A DNA stretch of 64,000 bases. Origin: Anthoceros angustus. Lineage: Eukaryota > Streptophyta > Anthocerotopsida > Anthocerotales > Anthocerotaceae. The stretch covers positions 124,001 through 188,000 of the forward strand of contig VJWM01000107.1 in NCBI GenBank assembly GCA_010909165.1. Direction: 5' to 3'. Shown here piece by piece: positions 1 through 11,117 of the stretch (positions are counted from its first letter, which is position 1; each line of letters begins with the position of its first letter). A program made the position numbers and the translations under genes. Under the pieces are notes generated by a model. It did not search any database, was not told where the DNA came from, and was given only the letters and a program-made list of their open reading frames with translations.

Positions 1-2
1 AC

Positions 3-1532
<1,530 letters not shown>

Positions 1533-2200
1533 GCTGCGCTCTCCTCTAGCCCCAGGGCATAGATACAAAACCTAGCCGACGCCTTGTGCAACAAAACCCG
1601 CGCAGGGCAAAGCAGAGCAGGGCGGAAGCACGCCCTCACATCCCCCTGCTTCCAGACATGCCCTGCAGCAGCAGCAGAAGTAGCAGCTATGCTATGCTGT
1701 GCTACGCTAAGCTATGCGTGCGAGGGAGTTCGAAGTGGCACGTCCGGGTTTAGGTCCGTCCTCGGTATGTACCCTCTTGCATTTCCACTTGCATAACATC
1801 ACAGTGACCGCAGTTATCTCGGCGTGGCACCGCCGCGCCTTGGCCTTGGCCCTTGGCTTCGCTTGCTACTGCCCCTGCCTCTGCCTGCGCCTACGCCCGT
1901 GCCGATGGATGCTCCTAATGGCGGGCACAAGAAAGCCAAGCACAAGCACTCTACAGTATCTGCGTGCATGCTGCTCTCACTAGTGTGAGAATGCGAAGAC
2001 GTCTAGCAATCTCATTTCCGCTTCGCCCACTCGCTCGCGCGAGACGCACATCGCAGCATCCCGCTGCACTTCCACTGCCGCAGCTGTTCTGGATATCTTC
2101 TGCGCCCAAGCTGTAAAATGCCTTTGCACAAGCCCAGCCTGGCAGTAATTTTCCGCCCAGATTTTAACGTCGTCATTCACCTACCACAAATCGCAGCTTC
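1533..2200 (-). promoter_or_regulatory. Probable 5' UTR and promoter of the first GSK3-like gene
   Basis: Non-coding sequence directly upstream of the kinase start. It includes a short run of imperfect GCTATGCT-type repeats near 1675-1720 and C/T-rich stretches. No clear TATA box was picked out. Assignment rests on position only. Confidence 0.4.
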
Positions 2201-3420
2201 CGCTTATGATACATACGGCGTACCGGTATGTGATTCATTTGAGAAACTAAGGGGGTAGGGAAGGGGGACTATATGAGAAAGATTTTATTGAGGGGGAAAA
2301 ATGGATGGAAAACCCCATCCGGCAGAGGACAACCAAGTGAAAAGGAGTAGCTAAGCTCCCTATTCGAAGTCATCAATTGTGCCTAAAATATCGATTGTAA
2401 ATAGCCTAAAACAACATAGGAAGAGCCAGTCCTTCGGGGCATGATGTAGGGCACGAAGGGCCGCAAGCAGGGACTAAAGGAAGGGAGCGAAGAGCCCTCG
2501 CGGTGCGAACATATTCACCCACTTGGCCAAGCAACTTGCAGTGCCGCAGGTTTGGCGCATTCTCGATTCTTGTTCTGACCGTTGTGCTGATTCTACATGA
2601 GCCTTGGAAGCACGCAAAGCCTCCTCCTGGAGAGATGTCTTATCACCAGCTCGAAAACGTCGAAAACGGCTTGCGACCTCACAATAACCAAAAGCCCCTC
2701 CCCTAGACCAACGCAAACACCACCGAGGAAGAAGCAGAAGAAGACACTAAGCCAACTCATCCCGAGAGTCAAGCGCAAGGCGATCCAAGGGGAGATGGAA
2801 CATTAAACGGGCATCATCGTGGAGGTGCCTGGGAAGCCTGCAGAAAGTGGGCATGGAAAGAGGGTTTCAAACATCCCAAGGATGTGATCTAGTTGGGTCC
2901 TCAGCCATTCCCACGATGAAAGAGACGCCCCGAAAGGAACGGTGCTCGATATCGGAGCCTGTGCCACATAGTTGGTGGGGCTGGCGAGATGCACTTGGGC
3001 CGTACAGGTAGTCTGGTCAAAGTCCTTATGCGTATGCCCAATGTGGGATTTCACCCCCTTAATTCCTCAATAACTCAGAGCGCAAACCGGACAAGAGTAT
3101 CCTTGGGGGTCACATACGGTGTGAACCGCCCCATTGGAGACTCTCCATAGGACAATTAGCAGACCCGGAGAGTGTCGGGGAGGGGAAGGATCCCAGTTTA
3201 GGGACAATAAACCCAATTGCAAAAGGACTGATGGCAAAAACCCAAATTGATAACGACGGATGGCAAAAGATTTTTGCACAGGGAGAGTAGCTGCAAGTGA
3301 CTACCCAGAGCCGAGGAGGCACTGAAGGCCCGGGACAAAAACGTCCTTAGCCTTTATTGGACATAGGGAGTGTGCACTCTGTATGGCGAGCCCCTATAGG
3401 CTGGCCAAAGGCCCCCGCCT
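2201..3420. other. Intergenic, no recognisable gene
   Basis: No reading frame here resembles a protein family I recognise, and the short frames lack codon bias or splice context. It may be decayed repeat DNA. Confidence 0.4.
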
Positions 3421-3440
3421 AGAGGGGCCACAACCCGCTA

Positions 3441-3745
3441 GCACCCGTGACAATCCACCACACTAGCACCCACACTTGCCACTCTTAGAAGAAACCCTAA
3501 AAAATCTTGGCCTCGTCAAACCACCTCGTCATCTCCACCATACCCGTCGGCCTGTAGCCCCGTCAATGCTCCATCGCCGCATCACGCAGGAGCCCGAGGA
3601 GCTGAGGTACCCGTGACAACCCACCGCACTAGCACCTACACTTGCCACTCTTAGCAGAAACCCTAAAAACTCTTAGCCTCGTCAAACCACCTCACCATCT
3701 ACACCGTACCCGTCGGCCTACAGCCCCGTGAATGCGCCATCGCCA
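3441..3745. repeat. Direct duplication, unit about 168 bp
   Basis: Two diverged copies in tandem. Both start with a CACCCGTGACAA-like stretch (about 3441 and 3609), share the block CACTAGCACC..ACACTTGCCACTCTTAG and end at CCCGTCGGCCT..AGCCCCGT. Substitutions and small indels separate them, so the duplication is old compared with others in this window. Confidence 0.75.
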
Positions 3746-3990
3746 TTAGCATCTAATTACTTATCTTTAAGTAAGTAATTAATATTAATTAATCCAAATC
3801 TCTTATGTTAATTAAGCATTAATTAGTGTTAATTAAACATGGTTAGCAATAGCTAAGTTGATAAGCACAAGTAATATGCTTTAGCATATTCCTTACATAT
3901 TATAGTATATTCTTAAGATATTTTTGGCATATGTTAGTGCTAATAGGATATCTTAGGAATATGCCAATGCCATCGGCTAGTATATATAGA
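3746..3990. other. AT-rich segment with hairpins and a TATATATA motif
   Basis: Perfect inverted arms TAATTACTTA / TAAGTAATTA occur at 3754-3763 and 3772-3781. A second stem, AATATGCT-TT-AGCATATT, lies near 3872-3889. A TATATATA stretch lies near 3980. It could be the edge of a decayed mobile element or promoter-like sequence; nothing proves either. Confidence 0.4.
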
Positions 3991-4074
3991 CCCTTTCAGA
4001 GAGGACAGGCTCAGATCATAGAGCCTTGTCCTCTAGATATGCAATGCAAGAGTGTTCTGAGGAGGCCACCGCAG

Positions 4075-4240
4075 GTTGCTGTCCTACCACCGTAGCCTTG
4101 CCTCCTGCAGTGGTAGGCTCCCTTACAAAGAGGAGGGTTGGGTCCCATACCACCGTGGGCACACTTCCTACCCCCGTAGGCTTATTACCTACCTTGATAG
4201 GTGTCATTCCTATCGCGGTAGGCTCCAGCCTTTATTCCAT
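4075..4240. repeat. Cluster of CCTACC/GGTAGG palindromic motifs (cluster 1)
   Basis: Short imperfect palindromes built on CCTACCNNNGGTAGG-like halves recur at irregular spacing of about 25-35 bp: CCTACCACCGTAG, TGCAGTGGTAGG, CATACCACCGTGG, CCTACCCCCGTAGG, CCTACCTTGATAGG and CCTATCGCGGTAGG. The same motif family forms a second cluster at 7.4-7.65 kb. Confidence 0.7.
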
Positions 4241-4289
4241 TTACGGTGTTCTTCTTTGATCAACAACCCCTCCGTCTCCCACAAGTGAA

Positions 4290-5060
4290 TCACAAGTGAT
4301 ACATGCTAAGATAGTAGGGCCGTGCACTTCCTTCATCCGCTGCATCGGGCTTAAGCAATTTCTCCCGGTGATGTATGTAAGCTTTATACATGATCAAGCC
4401 CCAATCTGGCCTTTGTTCTTCAGACACTTTCCACAAGCAGTGTAAGAATATGTTGTTAAAATAAGAGGCGCGTGGGCAATTCGCCAAGCCCAACACAATC
4501 TTAGCAAACAATCTCCACTTGAGCTCCATCACCTCGTCTATCTTCCAACTGTTCTTGATCTTAGCTTTCATTCCTCCTGCATAAGGGTAAAGGCCTCATA
4601 AAATAGATATGTCACCGTCGACCTCTTCCCTCCATTGGTCCTTTCCATGAGGGTGATCCCGTCATCCTCAGTATCTAGCCTCCCATATACCTGCCTAATG
4701 CACTTCACCATCCACCATCTTGGGTGTGTTCTGGCATTTCGATCCGGTAAGGCAGCCAATTCCTCTTGTGTCTGATGTAGACTTGCATAACATTCTTCAA
4801 TCAACTCCAAATTGGAGTTGGCCCAATGCTTGCCATACACCCATTCCAGCTGGATGTTTTCTTCCGCTCCTAAGGTCCCTAGAAGACAATTGATCTGCAA
4901 AGCATGTGAATTGTGGCATGTCCAATTTCTATTCTTCCGGATCCGGACCTCCTATCTTAGACTTTTTGCCTTTGCTTGCCCCGCTTTCCTTGATAGGCGT
5001 CTTTGCCTTGGCAGCTACCTTCTTGCCCTTGGTATTCGTGGACTTAGTAATGGCTTCCTT
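4290..5060 (-). pseudogene. Unidentified decayed ORF, possibly transposon-derived
   Basis: Two consecutive minus-strand frames meet at one stop codon (4900-4568, then 4571-4290) and together read as about 200 residues of soluble, W/C-containing protein. Upstream on the same strand (about 5060-4920) a lysine-rich stretch (KGKKVAAKAKTP-like) precedes them. I do not recognise the family. The arrangement of a basic low-complexity region followed by a globular part, placed among repeats, suggests a plant transposon or retrotransposon ORF. A comparable lysine-rich minus-strand stretch occurs at 48.8-49.0 kb. Function is unknown. Confidence 0.35.
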
Positions 5061-6245
5061 GCTAAGTTCTTACACAAAGTTGAGGAAAAAGGAAGGCTTC
5101 TCTTGCAATTCTTACGTTAGTTGCCAGATGCCTACCACGGTAGCTAGGTGATCTTTCTCCCTGCAATTTCCACACATATACCACTCCTTGGACTTCGTCC
5201 TTGCTTACAAACCACCTAGCCTTGCACCCTAGCCTTCCCAAGCACCAACTCTACCTGTTATGACTTGAAACAGAATTCTCTTCCAAAGTTCCTCACGGAC
5301 TCTTACACTTGTGCCTTTCAATTTGGGAGCTCTTCCTTCAAATTTTCCTTGCAATCCTGCTATGCCTCACTCTTCCTATCACTCTTGCAAGGTTAGGGAG
5401 GTGTGGTTTGCCCTCTTGCACCTCGTTTCCCTTCCTTCTTTCTCTCTTTCTTTCTGCACCTCCTTTTGGAGTCCTGCTATCTTTTTTCCTCCATTGCCCA
5501 ACTTGCGCCCTCCCCCTTCAGCTTGAGGATAGGCGAGGTAATGATGACTATGCCTACACGTGAAGATGAAGCTGGTAATGCATATAGTTCTAGTGAAACA
5601 AATTGTGAGACACGGGTTGAGAGTGATCTAACCCAGTGGCAATTTGCATGCTCGTGTTGGCCTCGTCAGACTTTTGCTTGATCATCATCGCGCCAACAGA
5701 AGCAATTTTGGCTGGATTTATCAGATTTTACGATGCTAGCACAAATGGAGCATTCATTTCGCATTGTCACTAGGTTTTTGTCCTTCCGACGTCATTGTGT
5801 CGTGAGGCTCGAAACATCCGTGTTTCCGTGCTTTGGAGCACATGTTGGTGATCATAGCTATGTGTTTTAATGCAATAGCGGTTATATGCTATTGTCTTTT
5901 CGAGTAGCACAACATCGTATTGCATTTGTCTTGTTATTCATATTGATCGGGATAAGTTTGATAGCTGCTCTAATGGTTGTGATCTACTTAGCACAATGCG
6001 CCACCCGTGAATCTGTGGAGTGGCGTACTAAGAGGGCGAAGACATTTGCATGGACTGGCATACATGTCGTTGGAGGGGAACAAGGACAGCCTTACAACCG
6101 GTCACAAAAGTTGTGGTATCACAAGGCAGGCGAGCATTTTACCAAACTCAAAGCTCTGGTCTTGAGTTATCTTGGGGAGAAGGGTATTTTACAATGCGGA
6201 TCCTTATAAATATTTTTTTTTGCTAAGTATGTGATATTTAGAACG
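5061..6245. other. Intergenic, no recognisable gene
   Basis: The longest frame here (5886-6209, plus) begins with a hydrophobic, possibly membrane-spanning stretch but matches nothing I recognise. No flanking splice structure supports it. I treat it as unproven. Confidence 0.35.
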
Positions 6246-6249
6246 TGGC

Positions 6250-6375
6250 TACATTGTTTTACAATAATGGCTTATTCATTTACAACAATGGCTTATCCAT
6301 TTGTAACATTTACAACAATGGCTTAACCATTTGTAACATTCACAACGATGGCTCAACCATTTGTAACATCGGCCT
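6250..6375. repeat. Tandem repeat, unit about 27-30 bp
   Basis: About four to five imperfect copies of TTTACAACAATGGCTTA(A/T)CCATTTGTAACAT in tandem. Copies differ by substitutions and a short internal deletion. Confidence 0.75.
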
Positions 6376-6394
6376 CTTAGTTTACAAGAGAACG

Positions 6395-6570
6395 TGGAGA
6401 CTAAGTTATAAAATAAGCAAAGATGGGAAGTCTACGCCGAGGTGGTGGAGAATAACCCATAAAAAGGCCCTAGGCCAAAAGGGGGACTAATCACCACGAG
6501 TGTCTACCCTGAGGCTACCTAACACCCCCAACATGTTGTAATCTAAGATAGGAAAGGGCCAACTTACCAC
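6395..6570. repeat. Solo copy of the dispersed repeat that also forms inverted arms at 25.1 and 27.2 kb
   Basis: It carries in order the landmarks GTGGAGACT..TTATAAAA, AAAGATGGGAA, CTACGCCGAG, CCCATAAA-AAGGCC, CCTAGGCCAA, GGGGGACTA and AAGATAGGAAA. These match the inverted-repeat arms at 25070-25250 and 27113-27285 with many substitutions. It is probably a remnant end of the same mobile-element family. Confidence 0.55.
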
Positions 6571-7440
6571 TGAAGCTAAAGATCCAGTATCTAACACATT
6601 CGAACTTATTTTGAAAGTAGCTCTGCAAAGCGATGGAAACATGTTGCTGGAAGTAAGCCACCACTCAGGATAGAGGGAGACCTACCCCGTGCTTACGGGT
6701 GTGGTAGGCCTTTGCACAACCCTTGATAAACTGCACAAACTCTTTGTTCATGGCCCCATGAGTTTTGATAGCAAGGGAATGAAAGCATGACAAGAGATTT
6801 TATATTATATCACTATTTTGAAATTCCGTTATAAGGCCATGTTGTAAATTAGCTTAATCGGGGTCTATTATTATAGGCCGTTAAATACAATAATTTAATT
6901 TATCTCCTTATAACGTAATGTAAGTCATCTATGTTGTAAGATGCAACATTCCACGGCCTTGATCGGCTCCGGGAGGTTGGAAGCTGAGTCTCGGAATGGC
7001 TGTTTTCTTTCACGATTTGTGGGTACATAAGGGCTTGGCCGCGTTAAGGCCAAGAACTGGGCGTGTGTACGGCGCAATGGTGTGTGGGGGCCTCTTTGAG
7101 CTCGCGATGTGGCGGCGCCATCCTGCAGTGAGGGCGTCTTCCACTTTCAAAGTTGGCTTCTTGCACACATGCAACGGATCATGTATGACACCTGGGGTTA
7201 AGAAGGGTAGCTCCCACTTCCTGCACCCTTAGATGTGTACCATGTGGCACCCTTCCCACCGTTGCTGTTAGTTTCCTAGGTCCCCTTATGCTAAAATACC
7301 ATTTTCCCTATTTTCCTAATTTCTATTTGCTGAAAATTAGCCTCTAATTTCCTAATTTCCTATCCTATTTATCTAGTCCACTAAAAGGCTACATATATAG
7401 CAGTCATATCCTGAATTCTATGCTTCATACCTTGAGAAAC
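6571..7440. other. Intergenic, no recognisable gene
   Basis: Mixed AT-rich and moderate-GC DNA without a recognisable frame. A TATATATAG motif lies near 7391, ahead of the second palindrome cluster. Confidence 0.35.
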
Positions 7441-7444
7441 TGTT

Positions 7445-7645
7445 ATCTACGGTGGTAGGTGATTATCCTACCATGGTAGGATATATGGCTACCACGGGAG
7501 GTGTCCCATACCCTTGGGAAACCTCTTTCCCACGATGATAGGAGACTATCCTATGAGGGTAGGTGTCCCCCATCATTTACCTACGGTGCCTACCATGGTA
7601 GGTGTGTCACCTAGGGTGGTAGGTGTTCTCCTACCGCTCACATAA
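7445..7645. repeat. Cluster of CCTACC/GGTAGG palindromic motifs (cluster 2)
   Basis: Recurrent imperfect palindromes such as CTACGGTGGTAGG, CCTACCATGGTAGG (perfect), CTACCACGGGAGG, CCTATGAGGGTAGG, CCTACCATGGTAGG again and CCTAGGGTGGTAGG, spaced about 25-40 bp apart. They are the same motif family as at 4075-4240. Confidence 0.7.
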
Positions 7646-7934
7646 GTTATGTACTCGTCTCACCACGAGGTCGTTTTGACCCGTTTCTTTTTCCTTGAAT
7701 ATCCTCCCTACCTTCCCGACAGTATCCTACAGTTCCAGTTTCAAAAGGAACAAAAAAGTTCTAGCATGTTTCCACCGAACCATTTCTAACCAAAAGAATT
7801 CGAACCCGTTCAAAAATAAACTAACTTAACCCAGTTGCCCAAACTTTTGCGTTCCACACCAAACCTGTTGATACACCAATAAATACAAATCTACCATAGT
7901 TATCAATTGTCCACAATCGAACCAAGACAAGGTG

Positions 7935-8610
7935 GACATGGCCAAAGTGCCATGCCGGCAGGAAGTAGACTTGCCGATATATGTCGCAAATTCGTTGAGA
8001 GCTGAAATTCAGTTTTCAGTCAGTCAACACAACCAATTCCTTCATAATCCAAGAAAGGCCCATTGGGTAGCCGTCAAACATATCTACAAATATTTGAAGA
8101 GTGCACGTAGCTTAAGAATACATCACAAAAGACATGTAAAGATTTCTCTAACCCTAATGGGATATTCAGATGCAAATTGGGGGTGAAATCTTGATGAGAG
8201 AAGAAGCATAGAAGCATATATGTTCCTGTTGAGTGGAGGTGCTTTGAGCTGGTCTTGCAAGAAAATCTTAGCCATATGTGCTGCTATTGCTGAGTGTGAA
8301 TATAGTGCCTTATTATTGGCGGCAAAAGACTTATTATGGGGATGCAGCCTCCTTGCGAGCATGGACTACCACATAGCATTGCCACATAACTGAATATCAA
8401 TAGTCAAGTTGCCATAGCCATGGTGGCTAATTCTAGATTTTATGGGTGGGCCAAGCACGTTGAACTAAAACATCACTTCATCCACGAAGTGCTAGCAGGT
8501 AACAAGACGCATTTGGTCTATGTTCGTACAGATCAGAACATTACTGATGCTTTCAATTTTATTTTGGACTACCTTTACAATTCGAGGTCCTTACCAGATA
8601 TGCAGCCTAC
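7935..8610 (+). pseudogene. Ty1/copia retrotransposon relic (end of reverse transcriptase and RNase H)
   Basis: Conceptual translation shows copia pol landmarks in order: HNPRKAHWVAVKHIYKYL, GYSDANWG (RNase H aspartate), DERRS, GGALSWSCKK, AECEYSAL (RNase H glutamate), then KHVELKHHFIHE and DQNITDAF near the C-terminus. An in-frame stop follows ANWG (about 8185), another stop lies near 8391, and there is a frame change before 8420. The element is therefore dead, and no gag, integrase or protease is visible nearby. Identification by family motifs is secure; LTRs were not found. Confidence 0.85.
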
Positions 8611-8864
8611 TTAAGACAAAAATATATCTTCCTACTGCACGGGACTTTAGAGCTATTGCTAAACATCGGAGAACGCTAAAGGTCCTAACACTACCTATGT
8701 TTTCGGCTTTAAGAAAATTCGCTTTCCTACTTGGCGTGTATTATTTCAACTAAATCGGGCGAATTGAAACCCCGGACTGGGAGTCCGTTGAGAGTTTGGA
8801 CACGAGCGGCAAACACTTAGCAGCAATGGACAGAGAAAGCTGTATTTGGGCAAAGCAACATTAG

Positions 8865-11117
8865 GTGCAGGGCGATGGGCTGGTGCGTTTTGCACTCCTG
8901 GTGCGAGGTATGGCTGTGTGGAACGTGGCAGTTGTGTCACGTAAAGGGCAAGAACAAACGTTGTGGGGACAGCCATTGTGGTTCCAACATTGTGGTGGGT
9001 TGATAGGTGTTGGTGGAAGATGTCCCGCCCACCTGACTACGTTGGCAAACTACGAAGCCGCGATGGGCACAGCCGTTGCCAGAACGCAAGCCCGTCCAAG
9101 AGGATGTGTGGCTGGAGAAGGATGTGGCAGCGACGGTCGTCGTCGGCACGAGGCCTTGTGGCAACAGTTTTTTTTGGACCCGACAGTTTGGTTGGACAAC
9201 AGGCAACACAAAAAGAGCGTGCATTTGCCTGACTTTCGGCATCGGGAGACCCAAGAGGTGCTCTGGCTGAGCAGCCTTCACAAGCCAGCTTGGGTGGATG
9301 GAGAGCTAGCTGCTCTGGACATACAGATGGGGCGCCCTGGGGGGCCTGCAGGATACGATATGGACGTGACGTCTGAAACCGTGGCTAGTCTATGTGATGG
9401 GGGGCGGCTCAGTGAGGCCGTGGAGGCTCTGGGAGTTCTGGTGCACAGGGATGCTCATGTTTCGAAATCTCTGTTTTATGGGGTGCTTAAAAGATGTGTG
9501 GGTGAGACGGGGCTGATTCTGGGTCGCCGTGTTCATGCTCTCGTGGTGAAGAAGAGCTGTGAGACGGACACGTTCCTGTGCAACCACATTCTTCGGATGT
9601 ACGCTTCTCATGCTAGATTGGAAGAAGCTATGGATGTGTTCAATATGGCTGCCCACCCAGATGCTTTCTTGTGGTCTTCTATCATGTCCGCGCTTGTCAA
9701 AGATGGGCAAGATGCGCAGGCCGTGAAACTGTATCATCGGATGCGCACTTCGAGTGTGGAGGCAGACGGGCATGTGTTTGTAGCAGCGCTTCAGGCTTGT
9801 GCGAGGGGAAGAGACTTGGAATCGGGGGTGCAGGTGCATGCTGATATGCTGGCTGGTGGCGTTGAGCCTGATTTGTTTGTTGGGAGTTGCTTGGTTGACA
9901 TGTATGCAAGGTGTGGGAGCTTGGAAGACGCTCAAAGAGCGTTTGACGGGCTTTCTCAGAAAAATGTGGTGACGTGGAGTGCCTTGATTGCAGGATATGC
10001 GCAGCAGGGCATGGGACAGGAGGCCCTTTGTGTTTATAGGACTATGCAGGAAGAAGGCAATGTCGCACCCAATTCTGTGACGTTTGTGTGCCTCCTGCAG
10101 GCATGTGCCAGTGCGGGTGCTGCTGCTTTGGAAGAGGGGAAGCAGCTTCATGTGCAGATTAGAGAACGAGGACTTGAGGCTGATGTAGTTGTAGGTGGGA
10201 GCCTGGTGAACATGTATGCAAAGTGTGGCAGCCTGAAGGTGGCTCGGGGCGTCTTTGAAGGACTTAGTCAGAAAAATGTGGTAACTTGGAATGCCATGAT
10301 CGCAGGGTATTCCCAGCAGGGCATGGGACATGAAGCCCTTGGTCTTTATAGGGTTATGCAGGAAGAAGGGATGGCTCCACCTGATGCTGTGACACTCGTG
10401 TCCCTTCTGCAGGCTTGTGCAAGCGTGGGCACGTCAGCGCTGGAAACGGGAAAGGAGCTTCATGCACAAATTAGAGAACGAGGCCTGCAGGCCGATGTTA
10501 TTGTTAGTGGCAGCTTGGTGAACATGTATGCAAAATGTGGCTGTCTAGGGCAGGCTCGGAGCCTGTTTGATGGACTTGGTCAGAAAAGTGTGGTGACATG
10601 GAATGCCATGATAGCAGGATATTCGAAGCAGGGGATGGGGCAGGAAGCCTTTCTCCTGTACAGTGCTATGCAGGAAGAGGACATTATTGGACCTGATTCT
10701 GTGACTTTTGTGTGTCTCTTACAGGCATGTGCGAGTGTCGGCACTCTGGCTTTGGAGAAAGGGAAGCAGCTTCATGCACAGATTAGAGAACGAGGGCTTC
10801 AGGTTGATGTAGCTGTATCTGGGAGCCTGGTAAACATGTATGCAAAGTGTGGGAGCCTATTGGATGCTCGTGGCGTGTTTGATGCGCTTGATGAGAAAAA
10901 TGTGGTGACGTGGAGTGCCATGATAGCTGGATATTCCCAGCAGGGCATGGGGCAGGATGCTCTTGGGCTCTACAGGGCTATGCAGGAAGAAGGCGTGGTC
11001 GTAGTTGATTCTGTGACTTTTGTGTCTCTGCTGCAGGCATGTGCAAGCGTGGGTGCCATGGCTTTGGAGGAGGAAGCAGCTGCATGGACATATAAGAGAG
11101 CGAGGTCTTCAAGCTGA
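8865..11117 (+). CDS. PLS-class PPR protein with PDF-like N-terminus, 5' open segment (750 codons)
   Basis: Organelle-targeted PPR proteins bind RNA one base per repeat, and those with E/DYW tails specify RNA editing sites. Residues about 98-146 form a tryptophan-rich module (LWQQFFLDPTVW, DNR, LPDFRH, LWL, PAW) that resembles the PDF motif of organellar single-stranded DNA-binding (OSB) proteins. PPR triplets follow from about residue 170. From about residue 360 they are near-identical units of about 103 residues: P-type VVTWNAMIAGYSQQGMGQEAL, L-type VTFVCLLQACASVG with GKQLHAQI, and S-type NMYAKCGSL. The frame is lost at about 11068, where GAGGAGGGGAAG of the later copy reads GAGGAGGAAG here. 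The continuation lies downstream in other frames. No intron is seen. The first Met is used; the true start is uncertain. Confidence 0.85.
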   Translation: MQGDGLVRFALLVRGMAVWNVAVVSRKGQEQTLWGQPLWFQHCGGLIGVGGRCPAHLTTLANYEAAMGTAVARTQARPRGCVAGEGCGSDGRRRHEALWQQFFLDPTVWLDNRQHKKSVHLPDFRHRETQEVLWLSSLHKPAWVDGELAALDIQMGRPGGPAGYDMDVTSETVASLCDGGRLSEAVEALGVLVHRDAHVSKSLFYGVLKRCVGETGLILGRRVHALVVKKSCETDTFLCNHILRMYASHARLEEAMDVFNMAAHPDAFLWSSIMSALVKDGQDAQAVKLYHRMRTSSVEADGHVFVAALQACARGRDLESGVQVHADMLAGGVEPDLFVGSCLVDMYARCGSLEDAQRAFDGLSQKNVVTWSALIAGYAQQGMGQEALCVYRTMQEEGNVAPNSVTFVCLLQACASAGAAALEEGKQLHVQIRERGLEADVVVGGSLVNMYAKCGSLKVARGVFEGLSQKNVVTWNAMIAGYSQQGMGHEALGLYRVMQEEGMAPPDAVTLVSLLQACASVGTSALETGKELHAQIRERGLQADVIVSGSLVNMYAKCGCLGQARSLFDGLGQKSVVTWNAMIAGYSKQGMGQEAFLLYSAMQEEDIIGPDSVTFVCLLQACASVGTLALEKGKQLHAQIRERGLQVDVAVSGSLVNMYAKCGSLLDARGVFDALDEKNVVTWSAMIAGYSQQGMGQDALGLYRAMQEEGVVVVDSVTFVSLLQACASVGAMALEEEAAAWTYKRARSSS

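Noticed and set aside
4075-7645. Palindrome clusters as CRISPR arrays
   Set aside because: Eukaryotic context, irregular spacing, no constant repeat with unique spacers and no cas genes.
3980-7700. The two TATATATA-plus-palindrome regions as a pair of LTRs around a retroelement
   Set aside because: Apart from the short palindromes the two regions do not align, and no gag-pol lies between them.
9390-10331. 313-codon minus-strand frame inside the first PPR gene
   Set aside because: It is the mirror of PPR codons and has His/Leu/Thr-rich repeats caused by the sense repeats. Likewise 28312-29091 opposite the 27.5-kb gene.
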